A DNA stretch of 64,000 nt. Origin: Herbidospora solisilvae (lineage in GTDB: Bacteria; Actinomycetota; Actinomycetes; Streptosporangiales; Streptosporangiaceae). This document shows positions 17,937 to 25,390 of the stretch, one piece after another (the first letter of the stretch is position 1; each line of letters opens with the position of its first letter). The notes beneath the pieces were generated by a model. That model made no database searches, had not been told where the DNA came from, and saw only the letters and a list, made by a program, of their open reading frames with translations. The position numbers and the translations under genes were made by a program. The stretch is from contig NZ_WXEW01000003.1 of the NCBI RefSeq assembly GCF_009901565.1, positions 559,312 to 623,311 on the forward strand, given 5' to 3'.

Positions 17937-18796
17937 GAGTCCTGCCCTCCCTGTCCGCCAGGCTGGCCAACCCGAACGCCCGTCAGGACGGCTCCGGGCA
18001 TGGCGGCCGGGGCGATGCGCTGGGCCCAGACCGCCGCCGGATCGCGGGTCTCCGCCGCAGCGCCGATCGTCAGGGATCGGACACCGGAACCGCGGCCCGG
18101 GATGGGCTTAACCGCGATCTGCTCTTCGGGGACGTCGGTGAGCGCCGACAGGGCGCGGATGTTGACGTCGGGTACGGCCGTGCCGGGCATCGCGGCGCGG
18201 ATGACGGCCCTGATCACCGACTCGCCGATCCACTCGATGTCGTCCAGGAAGGTCCCGGCCGCTGGACCGCCGTCGACCGCGACCTTCCGCGCCCACCACG
18301 CCGCGACCGGGTGCTCGTCGACCGGGCCTTGCTCGATCGGCAGCGACGGCCGGAGCCGGGGCGGGGGAGGGGCGACCATGTGGCGGGCGTACCGGGCCGG
18401 GCGAAGCACCCACGTGCCGGTCACCCAGACGCCGAGGCCGAGTGCTTCCAACCAGTACGGGCCGGATAGCAGGAGCAGGCCGGCCAGGCTGACCCCGGGT
18501 CCTGCGTAGAGGGCGGTCGCGGCGGCCCGCTGGTGCCCGTCGGTCTTCCAGACCCGAAGCGTCCACAGGCCGCCCGCGAGCAGCGCCGCGTCGGCGAGCA
18601 GACTCACGCCGGTCAGCGAGTCGGTGAACATGCCGATCGCCGCCGCGGCGGCCCCGGCCAGGGTCGTCACCCGGCCCACCGCGCTGCGGATCGTGTCCAG
18701 GCGGCGATGGGCCCGTGTCACGATCTCCCACTGCGGGACCGTCACATCCACCCGCGGTAGGGGTGGGGGCGCCGACGGTCGGCGTTCGAGGGTCAC
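17933..18796 (-). CDS. Membrane protein of the transfer module
   Basis: 287 residues from a GTG at 18796 with GGAGG well placed upstream; longer frames run into the neighbouring gene. A soluble N-terminal helix region (~1-40) precedes two clusters of hydrophobic segments (~42-75 and ~95-130) and a soluble C-terminal half (~150-287). The stop overlaps the start of the TraB-like ATPase. A likely role is membrane platform or partner for the ATPase during DNA transfer, from position only; the family is not recognised. Confidence 0.8.
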   Translation of the reverse strand: MTLERRPSAPPPLPRVDVTVPQWEIVTRAHRRLDTIRSAVGRVTTLAGAAAAAIGMFTDSLTGVSLLADAALLAGGLWTLRVWKTDGHQRAAATALYAGPGVSLAGLLLLSGPYWLEALGLGVWVTGTWVLRPARYARHMVAPPPPRLRPSLPIEQGPVDEHPVAAWWARKVAVDGGPAAGTFLDDIEWIGESVIRAVIRAAMPGTAVPDVNIRALSALTDVPEEQIAVKPIPGRGSGVRSLTIGAAAETRDPAAVWAQRIAPAAMPGAVLTGVRVGQPGGQGGQDS

Positions 18797-18806
18797 GGCA
18801 ACCTCC

Positions 18807-19235
18807 TCAGCGGTTGGAGTAGAAGCGGGCGTCGGCCATGGGGACAGGCATCGTTCGGGCGGCCTCGGCGACCGTCCCGTAGTCGGCCTTGTGCGCATCC
18901 GACGTCCGGATGAATGCGGCGGCGAGTTCCTCCGCGGCTTCGGCCATCGCGTCGGCGTCGGCCAGCACCGACCGCATGACGGCGGCGGCGTCCCGGTGCT
19001 CGCCGATGGTGTCGACGTCGACCTCCAGCGCGGCCATCTGCTCGGCCAGCCGATCGGTAGAGGCGGCGCAGCCATCGACGTACCGGTAGGTGGCCCGCAC
19101 CTGCTGGCTCAGGCCCTTCAGCTTGAGGCCGGCCATCGCGAGCTGGACCACGAGGACGGTGAACTTCACTGCGTCCTCGATGAGGCTGCCGCCCGCTGCG
19201 ACCGCGTTGCCCGTTGAGGCTCTCTCCATGTCCAT
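18807..19235 (-). CDS. Helical protein of the transfer module
   Basis: 142 residues, almost entirely helical and Ala-rich. One moderately hydrophobic stretch ('FTVLVVQLAMAGLKLKGL', ~25-42) is followed by long amphipathic helices resembling ESX-like or four-helix bundles. It sits ten bases before the membrane-protein gene and nine bases after the 591-aa gene in the leftward operon. The function is not recognised; proteins of this size at this place are often labelled only as conjugal transfer proteins. Confidence 0.75.
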   Translation of the reverse strand: MDMERASTGNAVAAGGSLIEDAVKFTVLVVQLAMAGLKLKGLSQQVRATYRYVDGCAASTDRLAEQMAALEVDVDTIGEHRDAAAVMRSVLADADAMAEAAEELAAAFIRTSDAHKADYGTVAEAARTMPVPMADARFYSNR

Positions 19236-19244
19236 CGGGGTCTC

Positions 19245-21020
19245 CTACTCGCCGTGGTATTCGCGTTCGGCGGGCCGGGTGTGGCCGGCGTCGCGGACGG
19301 CGTCGGCGAGCGGTCGATGCCGTGCTTCGGCGTTGGCGCCGGCGGTCCGGATCGCCTCGGCGGCTGCGGGCAGCTTGGCGGCGATGGTCTCGGCCTTGGC
19401 TTTGACCGTGAGGGTGATCTCCATGAGGGTCGTCACCATTCCGGCCAGCACGCCGGGCACCTTCAGCTCGACGACCTTGGCGTGGAGCATCTCCAGGCGG
19501 GTCATCAGCAGCTCGCACCCGGCGACGGTCGCGCGGGCCTCGTCCACTCCGGCCGTGATCTCGTCGGCCATGTCGGCGTCGGCGTCGATGACGTCGTAGA
19601 CGGTGAGCTCGGCGTCTCCGTACTGCGTCGGCTTGACCGGCGTGGTGGCCATGCTCGGCGTTCCTTCCTGGTGGTGCGGCGTCTCGGCGGGGGGCAACTG
19701 CAACTGGGACGGCTCCAGCGCCTGTCGCTGCGTCGGCTCTGGCCGCACGACCTCCACCTCGACCTCGAAGTGGTCGGCCTGGTCGGTCCACGGCGGCGGC
19801 CGCATCCACTCCTCCCACGGCCGCCACGACTCCTGGTCGCCGTCGCCGCTGGGCCCGGAGTCGACGATCGGCTCCTCTTCTCGGCGCCGACGCCACCGTG
19901 CCAGCCAGTCCGGGGTCGCCCGCCACCACCGACGACGGCGGCGCTCCGGGCCCTGCTCGCGGTTGGACTTCCGTCGCCCGTCGCGTTCGCGGCGGCGTTC
20001 CCGGCGGTCACCGGACGACTCGCCGCGGCGCCGGCTCCTGAACCATCGCTTCTTCTTGCCGGTGGTGTCCGTCTCGGCCTTGGCCCGCTTCCAGCGCTTA
20101 CGACCGGTGAGTTCCGGCTGGGCGTCGGCGTTGGCCGGGTCCTTGGGCGCCGCCTTCCATCTCCACCTGCCGCTCCCGGCCCCGGGCTTGTCGCCGCCGC
20201 GGCGCCGCTTCTTGTCGCGCTTCTTCTGGTCGCTCTGCTCTGTGGTGGTGTCCGGCGTCTCGTTCTGGATGCAGGGCTCAGTGTTGGCGCGCTTCAGCTT
20301 GCGGCGTGCCTTCTTCCGGCCGCGCCGCTCTGCCTTGGCGAGCTTCCGGGCGAGCGACTTCGACTTCGAGTCGCGCTCCTGAGACTGCCGCTTACCGTCC
20401 TTATCGGCCTTCGGCGCCGGGCCACCGCTCGGCGAGGCAGCCGGACGGCCGGGCGGGCGCCGATCCCCGGGACGGCTCGACGGCCCGGTGCCGCCTCCGC
20501 CGCCACTGGGTCTGCGCCCGGACGGCGACTCCTGGCGAGAACGCGACGTGCCCCCGGCGCCGCCCCCTCTGGGAGCGCCACTGCCGCCGCTGGATCCGGA
20601 GGCGGACCGGCCGCCAGCCTTATCGGCATTCGCCCGCGCACGGTCGGCCTGCGCCTGGCGCTGCCGGGCCCGATGCCACATCCCCTGCGCCGCGGCAACA
20701 CCCATCGCGGTGACCAACGCCATCGCGAGCTGCACCGTCTCCCGGGCGGTCGGATTGTCCGGGTCCTCCATGGCCACCGGGGAGAAGGCTCCGTCGTCCT
20801 CGGCGAGCTCGCGCGGGCTCGGGACCGCGGGCAGGGTGAGCGTCGGCGGGGGTGCCATCTCGTTGGCCCACGGCAGCTCTGGCCACGCGTCGGCGGGACG
20901 CTCGCCCCCGGCGAACGGGCGCGGGCCCGGCGAATCCGAGGTGTCGAACGAGCTCGGCATGAAGACGCGCGGGAAGTTAAAGACGTTGGCGCCGCCGTTC
21001 TCGTCGTCGTTTCGGGTCAT
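19245..21020 (-). CDS. Large, highly basic low-complexity transfer-associated protein
   Basis: 591 residues from an ATG with a strong GGAGGAGG site. An N-terminal ~110 residues are of ordinary composition; residues ~125-430 are Arg/Lys/Gly/Ser/Pro-rich with clusters such as 'KKRRRGGDK' and 'RRERRRERDGRR'; the C-terminal ~135 residues form a helical domain ('VYDVIDADADMADEITAGVDEA'). A disordered basic middle between folded ends would bind nucleic acid or acidic partners. Another possible internal start gives the terminal helical domain alone. It is in line with the transfer operon, and I do not recognise the family. The frame is continuous, so it is not a frameshift artefact. Confidence 0.7.
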   Translation of the reverse strand: MTRNDDENGGANVFNFPRVFMPSSFDTSDSPGPRPFAGGERPADAWPELPWANEMAPPPTLTLPAVPSPRELAEDDGAFSPVAMEDPDNPTARETVQLAMALVTAMGVAAAQGMWHRARQRQAQADRARANADKAGGRSASGSSGGSGAPRGGGAGGTSRSRQESPSGRRPSGGGGGTGPSSRPGDRRPPGRPAASPSGGPAPKADKDGKRQSQERDSKSKSLARKLAKAERRGRKKARRKLKRANTEPCIQNETPDTTTEQSDQKKRDKKRRRGGDKPGAGSGRWRWKAAPKDPANADAQPELTGRKRWKRAKAETDTTGKKKRWFRSRRRGESSGDRRERRRERDGRRKSNREQGPERRRRRWWRATPDWLARWRRRREEEPIVDSGPSGDGDQESWRPWEEWMRPPPWTDQADHFEVEVEVVRPEPTQRQALEPSQLQLPPAETPHHQEGTPSMATTPVKPTQYGDAELTVYDVIDADADMADEITAGVDEARATVAGCELLMTRLEMLHAKVVELKVPGVLAGMVTTLMEITLTVKAKAETIAAKLPAAAEAIRTAGANAEARHRPLADAVRDAGHTRPAEREYHGE

Positions 21021-21144
21021 CTCCTCCTCCTTCCTGGGTGTTGCTCTGGGTGACCGGATCGGGGATACTCGCGCGTCGCGCGTACGCGCGTCGCGCCTTA
21101 CGCGTACGCGAGGGCCTCGCGGCGGATGAACATGAAGATGCGCT

Positions 21145-21387
21145 TCACGCTGCGTGACGCGCGATCTCTGCGCGCTCCCGCTGCTCGGCCCACGTCGCGA
21201 GCAGCGTGGCGAGCTCGTGCATCGCCTGCTGATCGCCAGCGCGCTGAGCCCGTCGGGCCGCCGCCCGCGCCCGGTCGAAACACACCTGGGCGAGAGCGGC
21301 GTCCGACGTCACGCCCTGAAGTCGGCTGTTCCAGAACTGCGCCAGGTTGTCGAGTCGGCGGCGGGCGGCGGGCGACAGCTTGGTCAC
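21145..21387 (-). CDS. Small helical protein of the conjugative element
   Basis: 80 residues from a GTG at 21387. The GTGA overlap with the upstream gene's stop (21384) decides the start. The sequence is helical and Ala/Arg-rich ('LSPAARRRLDNLAQFWNSRL') without a membrane segment. A longer frame on the same strand reaches 21840 but only shadows the neighbour. The family is not recognised; it is part of a chain of translationally coupled small genes. Confidence 0.65.
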   Translation of the reverse strand: MTKLSPAARRRLDNLAQFWNSRLQGVTSDAALAQVCFDRARAAARRAQRAGDQQAMHELATLLATWAEQRERAEIARHAA

Positions 21388-21848
21388 GCGGACCTGCCTT
21401 TCTTCTGGATGAGGTCGAGGAAGCTCTCGTCGGCCGCCGGCCGGGCCGCTGGGCGTGCCGACGGCCTGGAGCTGCTGCTTCGCGCGGGCTGGGCCGGCGA
21501 CTGCGGGAGTGCCAGCCGCCGACTTACTCGGGCCTCCTTGGCGGCGCGGCGCCGGGCCGGAACCTCGTGGTAGTTGCGCCGGTAGCGGGCCTCCAGTTGG
21601 AAGGTCGCCCTCGCCGCGTCCTCCATGAATCCCTGGATGTCGCGGAAGGCGGCGACCGTGCGACGGTGCCGCCACCCGGCTTCGGCCGAGCCGTACTCCT
21701 CGGGCGGGTTGGCCTCCCACATGGCTTCGGCTTCCCGGCGGATTCCGGCGATGTAGTCGGCGTACTCCGTCAGGGCCCGGCGAATCTGGGCGGTGAGCGT
21801 GGCCACGGCTTCCGGGCTTTTCAGCATGTCCCCCGACCACTTGTTCAC
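21384..21848 (-). CDS. Hypothetical helical protein of the conjugative element
   Basis: 154 residues from a GTG at 21848 with GGAGG nine bases upstream; start and stop both overlap neighbours by four bases (GTGA). The N-terminal ~110 residues are helical with aromatic and charged positions ('EYADYIAGIRREAEAMWEAN', 'AFRDIQGFMEDAARATF'). The C-terminus is Arg/Ser/Pro/Ala-rich and likely disordered. Not recognised. The tight coupling suggests fixed-ratio production with its neighbours. Confidence 0.7.
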   Translation of the reverse strand: MNKWSGDMLKSPEAVATLTAQIRRALTEYADYIAGIRREAEAMWEANPPEEYGSAEAGWRHRRTVAAFRDIQGFMEDAARATFQLEARYRRNYHEVPARRRAAKEARVSRRLALPQSPAQPARSSSSRPSARPAARPAADESFLDLIQKKGRSA

Positions 21849-22084
21849 GCCGGACGCCTCCCCTCGGCGATCAGACCGGGGCTGGACAGCAGCGCCATCG
21901 GGACCGCGCCCACGGGCGGGAGCTGCCCGTGCCGGTCGAGCTCGTGCCGCAGGTATATGAGCGGGTCCGCCTCCCCGAGTTGGGCTCCCGCGACGGCCGC
22001 CCTGGCGGCGGCCAGGAGCCCGGCGTGCTCGGCGGTGAGCAGAGCGAGTCGGTCGGCGATGGTCATCGCGTTGACCTCGGGCAT
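21845..22084 (-). CDS. Small hypothetical protein of the conjugative element
   Basis: 79 residues, helical at the start ('IADRLALLTAEHAGLLAAARAAV') and less ordered afterwards. The start codon overlaps the previous stop by one base (TAATG) and its stop overlaps the next GTG. No domain recognised. Confidence 0.68.
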   Translation of the reverse strand: MPEVNAMTIADRLALLTAEHAGLLAAARAAVAGAQLGEADPLIYLRHELDRHGQLPPVGAVPMALLSSPGLIAEGRRPA

Positions 22085-22326
22085 TAGATGTCCTCCTCAT
22101 CAGAGCAGTCGCAGACGATCCACTCGTCGTGCCAGTCGTAGAGACCCCGGCCGGCCAGGTAGACGATCAAACCGGCCAGGGTGACGGGGATACCGAGCAG
22201 CGGGTGAGCCCCGTAGAAGGCGCAGGCCCAGGTGACGCAGATCAGCGCAGTCCAGAACTCCCACCAGGCGGGGGCGTGGTGCAGGGCGAGTAGCCGCCAG
22301 AGCGTGTAGTGCGGGAAGAAGGGCAT
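22084..22326 (-). CDS. Small two-pass membrane protein
   Basis: 80 residues from the ATG at 22326. Two hydrophobic segments (~20-37 and ~42-60; 'FWTALICVTWACAFYGA', 'IPVTLAGLIVYLAG') are followed by an acidic tail with a CDC motif ('VCDCSDEEDI'). The start overlaps the stop of the upstream gene by one base (TGATG). The layout recalls small spread (Spd) proteins of actinomycete plasmids, which are membrane proteins aiding intramycelial transfer; assignment is by size and context only. Confidence 0.68.
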   Translation of the reverse strand: MPFFPHYTLWRLLALHHAPAWWEFWTALICVTWACAFYGAHPLLGIPVTLAGLIVYLAGRGLYDWHDEWIVCDCSDEEDI

Positions 22327-22520
22327 CACGCACCTCGCCGACTGCGGCGCTGGTCGTGCAGGGCAAAGTACTCGGGCGTCCCGAACTCGGGGCAGGAGCA
22401 CGGGGCCATCTGGCAGAGGACGCACCGGATGTGCGAGGCGTCCAACGCGCCGGAGGTGTAAGCGTCGAAGTCGGGTGACCATTCGGCGCCGAGGGCGGCC
22501 AGGATCTCGATCGGATTCAC
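22326..22520 (-). CDS. Small cysteine-rich protein (possible zinc-binding)
   Basis: 64 residues from a GTG at 22520 (GTGA overlap with the upstream stop). The middle contains CxxC and CxC ('CVLCQMAPCSC'), a likely metal site, followed by 'PEYFALHDQRRSRR'. Such mini zinc proteins often bind DNA or a protein partner. The family is not recognised. Confidence 0.65.
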   Translation of the reverse strand: MNPIEILAALGAEWSPDFDAYTSGALDASHIRCVLCQMAPCSCPEFGTPEYFALHDQRRSRRGA

Positions 22521-23059
22521 CGGACACCCCCAGCCGCCAACACCGGAAGTGAGCACTGGGCGATCAGGGTCTCGGCGAAGTACCGGAAGATCTCGGCGAC
22601 CACAGGGGCGCCGAGCAGGTCCACCCACGACTCCGCGCTGAGACCGGCGGCCTGGGCGTACTGGGCGAACGTGGTCTCGTAGAGGCGGGCTTCGGGACCG
22701 AAGTCTGCCTCCATCTGGCGCGGGATGGCGTTGACGGGGCGGTCGCCATGGATGTCGAGAAACCTGCCGTCGGGGGTGACGACGCCAGCGTGCGCCCACA
22801 TCCACTCCCCGTTCACGAGCTGGTCCACCATGCCGAGTGGCCAGCCGACAAGCTCGTGCATTGCGGCAGCGAGATAGAAGCACTTGGCGAAGCCGAACAG
22901 TTCGACCGCATCCTCGTTGATAACGCCGGGGCGGATCCAGAACTCTTTCCAGCCATACCGGCAAGAGGGCTCGTCCATCGTGAGGGTGATGGACACGTCG
23001 GTCAGCAGGCGACCGGCAGCGAGGCGGCTCAGCTCGGGGTAGCGGGAGTTGATGTTCAT
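22517..23059 (-). CDS. Unknown protein with possible Cys/His/Asp site
   Basis: 180 residues from the ATG at 23059, coupled to the upstream gene by ATGA. The sequence 'FAKCFYLAAAMHELVGWPL' followed ~25 residues later by 'WAHAGVVTPDGRFLDIHG' places a Cys at the start of a helix, then His and Asp on strands. This is the order of papain/transglutaminase-like hydrolases. I have no database match, and the catalytic reading is inference. It could equally be a non-enzymatic fold. It belongs to the leftward transfer operon. Confidence 0.7.
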   Translation of the reverse strand: MNINSRYPELSRLAAGRLLTDVSITLTMDEPSCRYGWKEFWIRPGVINEDAVELFGFAKCFYLAAAMHELVGWPLGMVDQLVNGEWMWAHAGVVTPDGRFLDIHGDRPVNAIPRQMEADFGPEARLYETTFAQYAQAAGLSAESWVDLLGAPVVAEIFRYFAETLIAQCSLPVLAAGGVR

Positions 23060-24423
23060 GCCGAGGCCGCCTTCTTGCTGGCGGGCGTGAGGGCCCGGCG
23101 GGTGCGCCCGTCGAGTTCGGCTTCCCACTTCGCCCGCATGGTGCGCCCCCAGGACTCGGCGCACCCTCCGGCCTTGGCGAGTTCGACGCCGCTCGGGATG
23201 CGGCGGTCCTCTTTAACCACGCGGTCGAAGTAGGCCTTCATGGCGTCAGTGGCGTTCTGGCTGACGGGCTCGGTGACGGGGGTGTCGCCCCGGAGGGCCG
23301 CGATGACCTCGTCGGCTTCCTTCTCGGCGTCGCCGCCCGTCACCCCGACCGTCAGGTGCCCGTCAGTGACGGTCCGGGTGACGCTCTCGGTGACGGCGTC
23401 GGGCTCGATCGGGGGCACCAACGCCATCCGGCGCGTCACCTCCTCCGCCACCCTCCCCGTCAGTTCGTCCGTCATGGGGCGGTCGAGACTTGCCCACGGC
23501 GGGACAGCGACGCGGTCGACGAGCGTCGCACCGCCAAAGAGCGCATCGACCTGAGCGAGCATCGCGCGCTGCATCGTCTCGTCCTGGGCGAGGCCGGTGT
23601 GCTCCACGGCCTGGTCGATGCGGCGGTCGAGCTTGGCCAGCGCGCGGGCGACCTGCTTGTCGGAGGCCCCGGCCGCCTTCAGCGTGCGGGCCTTCTTCGC
23701 GGCTAACGCGACCCGGGTCAGGCGACGGTGAGCGTCCACCTGGGAGGCGGTGCGGTCGGACGACTCGGCAAGTCCGAGGAAGACCATCGCGCGCTCGGGG
23801 GTGAGCCGCCAGTGGATGCGGCTCTTGCCAGTGAGGCGGGCCCGCTCGATCGACATGCCGCGCTCCCACAGCCAGGCGGCGATCAGGGGAGCGGCGATAC
23901 GGAAGAGAACCTCGGGCAGGCTGTGGGCTTCGGTCGCGGCGAGTACGGCGGAAACCGCGGTGAGGATCCAGACGGCCAGGCCGTCGATGCCGGCGGGCCG
24001 CTTCTCGCGCATGTTGCGGCGGGCCCGGATCGCCGACGTCACGACGGCGATCTCGACGAAGGCGAACATCAGGGCTCGCAGGGCCCAGTGCACGTGGGGG
24101 AGGACCTGCTCCAGGAACGACCACATGCCCTGGCCGGCCACGATGGTGGCGATCGTGGCCGCGACCATGGTGAGCCGGTCTTCGATCGGGTTGTCCGCCT
24201 GGCGGGCCTTACGGCGCTCCGCCTTCCGTGCGTCGGCCTCGTCCTTGAGGCGCTGCTTCTCGGCGCGGCGCGCGGAGTCGAGGGCGATACGCGCCTGCTC
24301 GGCCCGGGTCGCAGCCTCGGCGGCGACCGCCTGAGCTGAGGCCTTGGCGGCTGCACGCTCTTCACGGCTGCGCACGAGGGGCCGTCGGCCCGTGCTCGCG
24401 GTTTCGTGTGCGGTCTGAGTCAT
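23056..24423 (-). CDS. DUF2637-like membrane protein (SpdB-type)
   Basis: 455 residues from the ATG at 24423 with GGAG nearby; the upstream extension to 24822 lacks coding character. A charged Ala/Arg-rich N-terminal helix region (~15-95) leads into four hydrophobic segments (~100-205) with 'WALRALMFAFVEIAVVTSA' and 'GLAVWILTAVSAVLAATEA', the layout of DUF2637 proteins of Streptomyces plasmids and integrative elements. The cytoplasmic C-terminal half is helical. Family members are linked with plasmid spread or regulation of transfer. It heads the group of coupled genes. Confidence 0.78.
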   Translation of the reverse strand: MTQTAHETASTGRRPLVRSREERAAAKASAQAVAAEAATRAEQARIALDSARRAEKQRLKDEADARKAERRKARQADNPIEDRLTMVAATIATIVAGQGMWSFLEQVLPHVHWALRALMFAFVEIAVVTSAIRARRNMREKRPAGIDGLAVWILTAVSAVLAATEAHSLPEVLFRIAAPLIAAWLWERGMSIERARLTGKSRIHWRLTPERAMVFLGLAESSDRTASQVDAHRRLTRVALAAKKARTLKAAGASDKQVARALAKLDRRIDQAVEHTGLAQDETMQRAMLAQVDALFGGATLVDRVAVPPWASLDRPMTDELTGRVAEEVTRRMALVPPIEPDAVTESVTRTVTDGHLTVGVTGGDAEKEADEVIAALRGDTPVTEPVSQNATDAMKAYFDRVVKEDRRIPSGVELAKAGGCAESWGRTMRAKWEAELDGRTRRALTPASKKAASA

Positions 24424-24464
24424 ATCTCCGCGTCCTGGACGGTTGCTTCGGGGTGCGGGAAGGG

Positions 24465-24644
24465 CTAGTGGCCGTGACCCAGGCGGGCCTGTCGGATCTC
24501 CTCTTCGACCTGCCAGATCTCGCGCGAGATCTCCCGCGCGGCGTCGAAGCGGCCGTTGGCGAACAGATCGCGGTGGTGATCGGACAGCGAGTAGAACTCG
24601 GCCTCCAAGTCCGCGATCTGGTCGGTGCGCTCGTTCTGCGGCAC
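24465..24644 (-). CDS. Small helical hypothetical protein
   Basis: 59 residues if started at the GTG at 24644 (purine-rich GAGAGAG upstream); a GTG 12 codons earlier at 24680 is also possible. It is acidic and helical ('QIADLEAEFYSLSDHHRDLF'). Not recognised. It sits between the DUF2637 gene and the HTH-associated genes of the same operon. Confidence 0.6.
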   Translation of the reverse strand: MPQNERTDQIADLEAEFYSLSDHHRDLFANGRFDAAREISREIWQVEEEIRQARLGHGH

Positions 24645-24709
24645 GGCTCTCTCTTTCTCGGTTGGTGACCCGCCCGCCACCGGGTGGGGCGTCCAGTGAC
24701 GGGCGGGGA

Positions 24710-24952
24710 TCAGTGGGTGATCTGTTGAGTCGGGGAGTTGAGCGATCGGCCGCCCGAGGCCACGAGCCGCAGCCGAGGCGCGGCCGCCGGTCGCGGAGCC
24801 AGGCCCAATGCGACGTCGACACGGGCGGACAGCCCGAGGACGGCGTCTCCGAGGGCGATCACGCCCGCGAGCATCTCGGGGCGGACGATCCCGTCCGCGA
24901 TCAACTGCCGTGCGTCGGCGATGGCGGAGGCCAGTTCGCTAGGTTCGCGCAT
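24710..24952 (-). CDS. Small hypothetical protein downstream of HTH gene
   Basis: 80 residues from the ATG at 24952, overlapping the end of the HTH gene by 14 bases. A helical N-terminal half ('ELASAIADARQLIADGIV', 'MLAGVIALGDAVLGL') is followed by an Ala/Pro/Arg-rich tail. No recognised domain. The ribosome-binding site is weak, consistent with coupling. Confidence 0.62.
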   Translation of the reverse strand: MREPSELASAIADARQLIADGIVRPEMLAGVIALGDAVLGLSARVDVALGLAPRPAAAPRLRLVASGGRSLNSPTQQITH

Positions 24953-25205
24953 CAGGCAGACCCGCCTTCTTTCCGGGACTGTCCATGCGCAGAAGTGCTT
25001 CAACCTCGGGGCGGTCCATGCGCAGAAGCGCTTCAACTGCCGACTGGCACACCCGGTAGTGCTGGCCGCCGGGGGTTTGGAAGCCGCGCAGCTTCCCTGT
25101 CCGCACCCACTCGATGACGGTGCGGGGCCGGACGTCGAAGATCTTGGCAACAACGCCGGGCTTTAACAGGCGCTGGCGCCGACGCTCCAAGGGGACGCCG
25201 CTCAC
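24939..25205 (-). CDS. Excisionase/MerR-type HTH DNA-binding protein
   Basis: 88 residues if started at the GTG at 25205 behind GGGGG; a TTG at 25226 would give 95. A helix-turn-helix of BldC/Xis type is plain: 'LKPGVVAKIFDVRPRTVIEWVRTGKL' read across two helices, then 'GGQHYRV' as the wing. Small proteins of this kind act as excisionases or operon activators in integrative elements. It is the first gene of the leftward operon and faces the GntR gene across a shared control region. The C-terminus carries an 11-residue duplication ('VEALLRMD' twice). Confidence 0.82.
   Translation of the reverse strand: MSGVPLERRRQRLLKPGVVAKIFDVRPRTVIEWVRTGKLRGFQTPGGQHYRVCQSAVEALLRMDRPEVEALLRMDSPGKKAGLPDART
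24981..25037. repeat. 24-bp direct repeat, 33-bp period, within HTH gene
   Basis: Two copies of a 24-base unit beginning GTCCATGCGCAGAAG (24981-25004 and 25014-25037) differ at one base. The period keeps the reading frame and duplicates 11 residues of the HTH protein's tail. Confidence 0.8.
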
Positions 25206-25269
25206 ACAAACCCCCAAATCAGACAACTTGTAGGTACTTGCGTGTACTGCCTAGTTCTCCGTGTTAATC

Positions 25270-25287
25270 AACCGTGCTAGCACGGTT
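25270..25287. promoter_or_regulatory. Perfect 18-bp palindrome, probable GntR operator
   Basis: AACCGTGCTAGCACGGTT is its own reverse complement and lies between the divergent HTH gene and the GntR gene (65 bases from the leftward start and 104 from the GntR ATG). GntR/KorSA repressors bind such palindromes to silence transfer genes and themselves. Confidence 0.75.
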
Positions 25288-25344
25288 CTCATGGAAGCGT
25301 GAACGACTGGGCCGCGCTCTGTCAAGTGGCCCGTGTAGAACGGC

Positions 25345-25357
25345 GGGCTAGCACGCT
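25345..25357. promoter_or_regulatory. Second, partial GntR operator
   Basis: The nine-base core GCTAGCACG of the upstream palindrome recurs at 25347-25355, 71 bases (about seven helical turns) further on and 36 bases before the GntR ATG. This suits cooperative binding and autorepression. Confidence 0.55.
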
Positions 25358-25390
25358 AAATTCGTGGGGAGTCCGTGACCGAGGAGAGCG

